A stretch of 64,000 nucleotides of DNA from positions 7,959,309 through 8,023,308 of the forward strand of contig NC_041004.1 in NCBI RefSeq assembly GCF_004193775.1, written 5' to 3'. The notes below the pieces were generated by a model. That model had not been told where the DNA came from, searched no databases, and saw nothing but the letters and a program-made list of their open reading frames with translations. The first letter of the stretch is position 1, and every line of letters starts with the position of its first letter. The DNA is from Glycine soja (taxonomy: Eukaryota; Streptophyta; Magnoliopsida; Fabales; Fabaceae). Below are positions 58,451 to 64,000 of the stretch, piece after piece. The position numbers were made by a program, and so were the translations under genes.

Positions 58451-59840
58451 GTTTTTTTTATGATCGTATGACCAAATTGTGATATTTACCCGGTGGCACT
58501 TTTTGTGCTTTTTTTACTCTTTGCATGGACGACGTTGTTGGAACATTAAGTGTTGGCTATTTTGTAGAATACTGTTCCTGTCTCATTTTCGTTAAGTTCA
58601 TTTTGTAGTTCCAAACCAAAACTATTTTTTTCCTCTTTGATTAAATGAAACAATAGTTTTTTGGGGCTTTGCATTACTCTATTTGTTAATGTTGTGATGA
58701 AATTGCAATCTGTGGATTATTGTTCTCAAAATCTTAATGAATGTAATCAACTGAAGTTAACTGATGAATTAAATTTTTTCTTTTCTCTGCTGAGTGCTAA
58801 CTAAAGAGAGATTCAATACAAGGATTATTTCGATTCAATACAAGAATGCTGATGAATGTTAACAAGTCAAGATAACTGATGAATTAAGGTTTTTTTTAAC
58901 GAATTACACATGAACTAAAATATAAGCTGACATTTAGTAATTAAACTCAGTTTTTTTACTACTTAAATATTAATAATGAGTCATTACTATCAGTAAAATA
59001 GATTGGCATATTAAGTAATTTTCAAAACTATTTAATCCTATCTTTATTGATATTGCACAACTAATTTTGAAATTTAATATAATCAGTACTAAGTAAAGAG
59101 AGATTCAAGGCAAGGATTATTTCGACTCCATTAGGAATGAGAATTGCAAATATGACATATTGATCAATCAAAGAGAGATTGGACAGCCTTCGATATCAAA
59201 GTTTTCTCTACCATGCATCTTTAGTTGTAGTTTTGTGTTCTAATTTCAATTTCATGCTTAATTTTCTTTTTTATTACAATAACTGTAAAAATGTCTAATC
59301 ACATTTAATCCACCAAACCCAGATTTGATATTTGTCATCTCTTGCTTTATGTCAATTAAAATTTGTTTATTAATTTACCCATGAATCTTTAGCTGTAATT
59401 TTGGATGCCAAAAGAAATCTGTTCATTAATTATGAAATCCATTATATAAAAATGTCTAATCACATTTAATCCCCCAAACCTGGATTTCATATTTGTCATC
59501 TCTTGCTTGATGTCAATTTAACATTTGTTTATTAGTTTACAAAATATTCCATCTTTTGTTCCAAGTTCCGTTCTAAATTCTTGAGCTCTAAACGTGCAGA
59601 TCAATCACATAGTTGATTCTATATCCAGAACTTACTCCTCTATGTACAATATCTTTACATGTGAGTCTGATCATTGCTACATGACTCATTTTTGAAGCTA
59701 CTTTAATTCAACTTGCATGTTTAATTTTCTCTTTATTACACAACTGGACATTTGGAATTACTTTGATGTATAATTTCCTCTTTGTGCATTTCAAAACTTT
59801 GTCGTGGTGAATTGATATACCAAACAGCTTCATTGATATC
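58451..59840. other. gene-free stretch with local tandem repeats
   Basis: At 59213-59375 and 59379-59540 a unit of about 161 bases (ATGTCTAATCACATTTAATC at 59291 and 59452; CTCTTGCTT; GAATCTTTAG-like) is repeated. Another phrase, AAAGAGAGATTCAA...GGATTATTTCGA, occurs near 58803 and 59095. No gene is supported. Confidence 0.6.
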
Positions 59841-59849
59841 AACTGCAAA

Positions 59850-59971
59850 CATGCAAAACAATACACATGCAAATGCATCTACCTCAGGTAAAGCCAGGAT
59901 GTATAGGAAAGCTATCCTAGGATGTATAGGAAAGAATTACAAATGCATTTGCATGTGTATTGTTTTGCATG
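59850..59971. repeat. perfect 29-bp inverted repeat (hairpin)
   Basis: CATGCAAAACAATACACATG plus CAAATGCAT at 59850-59878 is the exact reverse complement of 59943-59971. The 64-base spacer itself has GGATGTATAGGAAAG twice (59898 and 59920) around the palindrome CTATCCTAGG-like centre. The stem could form a long RNA hairpin. No transposon family is recognised. Confidence 0.9.
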
Positions 59972-60422
59972 TGCCTTGCAAGGAGACGGTGGCTAGAACA
60001 CAACATGAGTCCACAAAGATATCTCAAACTATCACAAATGCTAAATCTAAAGTTAGGCGCTTTGTTAATTGCTCTCTGGTGGATGGCTTGCTTTAGTTTT
60101 GCTATTTCTTCTCCTCTTTTCTCCTTACTCAATGATAGTTATCTTAGATTGTTAAATGAGTGATCTTTTTCACCTCTAGGGATATATTTAGTTTGTCAAT
60201 TTATGTCTTTAGTTCTCTGTCAAACAATCTACTCTTGTGTTGTTCGTACAATGAGTTAGCTTACTTTGTGTAATTTTATCCTTTTACCTCCCTTATTTTG
60301 TGTGCTTATCTAATGTTATTTTAATTGGTTACAATGATGAAATCTTGTTATATCTATGTTTATTATTCAATTAGTTGTTACTGACTATCAGTTCATGGGT
60401 TTTGTATTTGCATTATAAAGTA

Positions 60423-60781
60423 TGTTAGAAATAAGACACCAGGGGGCAACAGGCCCAAGAGAGTTACCAAGAGACCAATCCAATACCAAGACTACGTCTG
60501 ATAGATACACAGAGATTCTTGCTGAGTAGATAATAGAATAATAGAATATTCTAGATTATAGATATTGTAAGAATTGGTTAGTGATATAAAACCAATTCTG
60601 TTATTCCAATTCCGTTATTCCTTTTTGAGTTTGTTACAGGGTAATATTGCAGCACATGCCATAATCCTTTCGGGTTATAAATATGATTGAAATGAATAAA
60701 ATCAGCAAGAAGAAAGAACAATTACTAGTAGCTTGTAGTGTCCTTAGCATTTACCTTAGTAGCTTTATCCAGAGCCTAACA
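60423..60781 (+). repeat. 5' LTR of a Ty3/gypsy element
   Basis: TGTTAGAAATAAGACACC at 60423 to CCTAACA at 60781 gives TG...CA ends and 359 bases. A primer-binding-site-like TGGTCCGACCTGCC follows at 60786, and the gag start is at 60808. GATATAAAACC near 60582 may be its TATA element. The short LTR suits the Reina-type chromovirus branch (inference). The 3' LTR is outside the window. Confidence 0.7.
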
Positions 60782-60807
60782 AACTGGTCCGACCTGCCAT
60801 CGTCACC

Positions 60808-61845
60808 ATGCCCGAGCACTCCACGCGACAAACCTCACTCGAACGCTTGGAGGAAGCAGTCCACAAGCTCACCCAACACCAAGCCACTCTTGCTCAGAAC
60901 AATCAGACTCTTACCCAGGCCAATGCTGACCTCACTCTCAAACTAGACTCCGTCCTCGACCGCCTTGCTGCACTCACCACCACACCATCCTCCCCACAGC
61001 CCCCACCTTCCTCACCACCACCTCACATACCCCGTCCACACATGAAACTGGAAGTGCCATGTTTCGACGGCCAAGATCCCCTCGGATGGATCTTTAAAAT
61101 TCAGCAATTCTTCGATTACCAAGGCGTTTTTGATGTCGACTGACTGACCGTAGCCTCCTTTTACATGGAGGGACCCTCCCTCTATTGGTTTCAGTGGATG
61201 TCGCGGAACGGCTTCCTAACTTCATGGCAGGCCATGCTCCAGGCGCTGGAATCCCGTTTTGCATCGTCGTATTACGACGACCCCTACGGAGCCCTCTTCA
61301 AATTGCAGCAGCGCGGTACCGTTAATGAATACTTGTCGGAATTCGAGCGCCTCACAAATCGCGTTGTCGGCCTTGCTCCTCCGCTCTTGTTGAGTTGCTT
61401 TGTTTCCGGTTTATCCCCTGATCTCCGTCGCGAGGTGCAGGCGTTACAGCCTCTGTGTTTGCCATAAGCCATGGCTCTGGCTAAGCTCCAGGAAGACAAA
61501 CTTGGCGATCACCGCCCCATCTACCACAACACCACCTAGCACCTACCCATGCCTCACCCTCCTACTCTGAGCCCCAACCCACCTTCTCACCCCACGTCCC
61601 TCACCCCCACCAGACCAAACTCCTTGTCCGCCGTCTGTCCCCGGAGGAGATCGCTCTCAAACGCGACAAGGGCCTATGCTATTATTGTGATGAAAAGTGG
61701 ATCCCAGGACACAAATGTCACCCCCGTATCCATCTTCTCATCACAAAGGATGATGTCGAGGTATCTCCCTCCCCTGCTCCACCTGATTCGCCCTTCTTTC
61801 CTATTGATTCCCTTCCCCCATCACCCACGGCCGATAACCCCCCAC
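60808..61845 (+). pseudogene. Ty3/gypsy gag, broken
   Basis: The frame from ATG 60808 codes a coiled-coil-like N-terminus (LERLEEAVHKLTQHQATLAQ), a Pro-rich linker, then the gag core (FDGQDPLGWIFKIQQFF, FASSYYDDPYGALFKLQQRG, YLSEFERLTNRV). It is interrupted by TGA at 61141-61143 and TAA at 61465-61467, with another TAG at 61537-61539. A frameshift lies between about 61540 and 61620, after which the zinc knuckle (CYYCDEKWIPGHKC) is read in the frame shared with the protease. In an intact element gag packages the RNA. This copy is defective. Confidence 0.8.
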
Positions 61846-64000
61846 ACTTGAGCCTGAATGCGATGTCAGGCATGCCCGCCCCTAAGACTTTTCGTGTCTA
61901 TGGCACTATTCATGGTCACCATTTTACAATACTTGTTGACGGCGGCAGTACGCATAATTTCGTGCAACTGCGCATTGCCAAATTCCTCGGCCTGCCTTCC
62001 ACTCCGATACAACCCCTACCTGTTATGGTTGGTGACGGCGGCGTCATCGATTGCAACCTTCGCTTCCCTCAGGTTTCCATCACCATTCAAGGGCACCATT
62101 TCATTAATGACCTCTTCGGACTTGACTTGCATGGCGCGGACCTAGTCCTTGGAGTCCAATGGTTGCGAGAGTTGGGCCCTGTGACTATTGATTACACCTC
62201 CCTGTCTATGCACTTCACCCACATGGGCCTTCTAGTCCAATTGATTGCAGACATTCCTGTTAGACCCCCCCGGCTTCAGCCCACCAACTTAAAAGAATGC
62301 TTTGAACCCAGGCTATCTCAACCTTATTCCATATCCACCCCACCCCACCTTCTTCTTCACCACTTCACACCTCCCCCACCCTTTTGGAAGACGAACACCT
62401 ACCTCCCCCTGAATTCACCAACCTTCTCAGTCAATTCCACCACCTTTTCCGCGAACCAACTACCCTTCCCCCTGCCTGGCCAATCTCACACCACATTCAC
62501 CTCGCCCCTGACTCGAAACCAATAACGGTCAAACCATACCACTATCCCTACAGCCAAAAAACAGAACTTGAAAAGCAAGTCCAGTCAATGCTCGACTCCG
62601 GCCTCATCCGACTCAGCCACAACCCCTTCTCCTCCCCTGTCCTCCTTGTGAAGAAAAAGGATGGTAGTTGGCGATGTTGCATTGATTATTGTGCACTCAA
62701 TGCCATTACAATCAAGCACAAGTTCCCCATGCCCACCATTGATGAACTCCTCGACGAGCTCGGTGCCGCCTTCTACTTCTCGAAACTTGACTTGCGCCAG
62801 GGGTTCCACTAGATTCGCATGGCCGCAGAGGACATTCCCAAGACCGCCTTCCGTACCCACACTGGACACTACGAGTATTGTGTTATGCCCTTTGGGCTCT
62901 GCAACGCGCCGACGACTTTTCAGGCTACCATGAACGAATTGTTGAAACCTTTCCTCCATAAATTTGTTGTAGTATTTTTTGATGACATCTTAGTCTACAG
63001 CGCCACTAGGGACACCCATCTCCGCCACTTGGAGGCAGTGTTTAAGGTGCTCACTGCTAATTCTTTCTACTTACGGGCTTCCAAATGCGTTTTTGCCAAA
63101 ACCACATTGCAATACCTGAGCCACATCATCTCTGCCGCCGGAGTTTCCCCATATCCTTCCAAGATTTATGCCATGCTGGATTGGCCCCTCCTGGCCACCA
63201 CCACGGACCTTCGCGGCTTTCTTGGCTTGACTAGCTTCTACCGCTGCTTCATACGCGACTACGCCCTCATCGCGGCCCCTTTGAACGCTATGTTGCGCAA
63301 AGACAATTTTACTTGGACTCAGGATGCTCGACATGCTTTCCACCATTTAAAACAGGCAATGACTTCCGCGCCGGTACTTACCCCTCCAAACTTCTCTATC
63401 CCCTTCTGTGTAGAAACAAATGCTTCGGGGGTTGCCATGGGTGCCATCCTATCCCAGCAAGCTCACCCAATTGCTTTCTTTAGCAAACTCTTTTGCTCAA
63501 AATTGCAGCGCTCCTCGACATACGTTCGTGAGCTACATGCCATCACTGTAGTCGTCCGCCAATGGCAGCACTACTTGCTTGGTCATCCTTTCACCATCAT
63601 TACAGACCATCAGAGCCTGAAAGAATTGATGAATCAAGTGATCCAAACTCCCGAACAGCAACACTACCTAGTCAAGCTTCTCGGGTACGACTATACCATT
63701 CAATATCGTTCCGGCTCCAGCAACGTCGCTGCAGATGCTCTCTCCCGCCTCGCTCCCCCGGCCTAATGTCTCATCCTTTCCATTCCCCATTTAGATTGCG
63801 TCTCTGAGCTCAAACGTTCCCTTACTCAATCTACTGCATGTCATACTTTGCGGGAGCATATACGTCAGAACCTTGCGGCTTACTTTGACTACACCTTCTC
63901 CGACGATTGGCTCTGTTTTCTTGGCAAGCTTTGGCTCCCGTCAGACAGCCCTTTCATCCCCATTCTCCTATAGGAATTTCATTCCACCCCTTTGGGTGGG
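61846..64000 (+). pseudogene. Ty3/gypsy pol (protease, reverse transcriptase, RNase H, start of integrase), broken
   Basis: The protease lies at 61848 to about 62260 (active site VDGGSTHNF near 61938). After a frameshift between about 62260 and 62384 the reverse transcriptase follows at 62384-63150 (LVKKKDGSWR, SKLDLRQG, FGLCNAPTTFQ, and the FFDDIL catalytic pair at 62981-62986). RNase H is at about 63390-63760 (VETNASG, ADALSRL). In-frame stops are TAG 62810-62812, TAA 63764-63766 and TAG 63971-63973. The window ends just at the integrase zinc-binding region (EFHSTPLGG). In RNase H the usual first catalytic Asp of the ETDASG motif is Asn (AAT at 63419-63421). GC content is far above the surroundings, as is typical of this family. 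The element continues past 64000. Confidence 0.85.

Noticed and set aside
62585..62959. 124-aa minus-strand frame within the gypsy reverse transcriptase
   Set aside because: Antisense shadow of GC-rich pol coding sequence.

Overview
The window is nuclear DNA of a flowering plant, most likely a legume close to soybean (inference). It is AT-rich and has intron-bearing genes with GT-AG boundaries. It holds Sirevirus-type LTR sequence with repeated GTAATCGATTAC palindromes and remnants of hAT, Helitron, LINE, Ty1/copia and Ty3/gypsy elements. Five protein-coding genes look intact, and their exons join in phase over the full expected length. All are on the minus strand except GRXS16.

Layout. 1-3240: truncated Sirevirus-type element (minus), with its 3' LTR, polypurine tracts and an envelope-like reading frame broken by two stops. 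3241-9560: AT-rich spacer holding a 126-bp tandem repeat, a candidate C/D-box snoRNA with its own Site II/telo-box/TATA promoter (minus, 6819-7325), and a decayed LINE endonuclease. 9770-26420: a cluster of trichome-birefringence-like (TBL) polysaccharide O-acetyltransferase genes. Two are complete six-exon genes (437 and 427 aa) and a third piece is a last-exon fragment in inverted orientation. Between them lie a 1.2-kb direct duplication and an internally deleted hAT transposon. 26421-32500: spacer with two small hAT-like elements. 32535-34470: chloroplast GRXS16 (GIY-YIG fused to a CGFS glutaredoxin). 35688-37110: Ty1/copia relic. 37928-42191: ACX4, peroxisomal short-chain acyl-CoA oxidase, 13 exons, ending in SRL. 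42342-42516: perfect 25-bp inverted repeat. 45294-46902: Helitron-like element with two nested 5' ends. 47065-50668: SelT-like thioredoxin-fold protein with a LINE tail in intron 2. 50924-52350: non-autonomous hAT element with a near-perfect 8-bp target duplication. 54041 to about 58450: Helitron-like segment carrying a broken RPA70-like gene behind a 674-bp tandem duplication. 59850-59971: perfect 29-bp hairpin. 60423-64000: decayed Ty3/gypsy element that runs off the window.

The intact genes do not form a pathway. They act in cell-wall polysaccharide acetylation (TBL pair), plastid redox and Fe-S biology (GRXS16), peroxisomal beta-oxidation (ACX4) and the ER redox system (SelT-like). The most unusual parts are the duplicated and inverted TBL block, the Helitron-borne RPA70-like gene with repeated promoter and repeated terminal exon unit, the snoRNA/promoter pair, and two perfect inverted repeats not explained by any recognised element.
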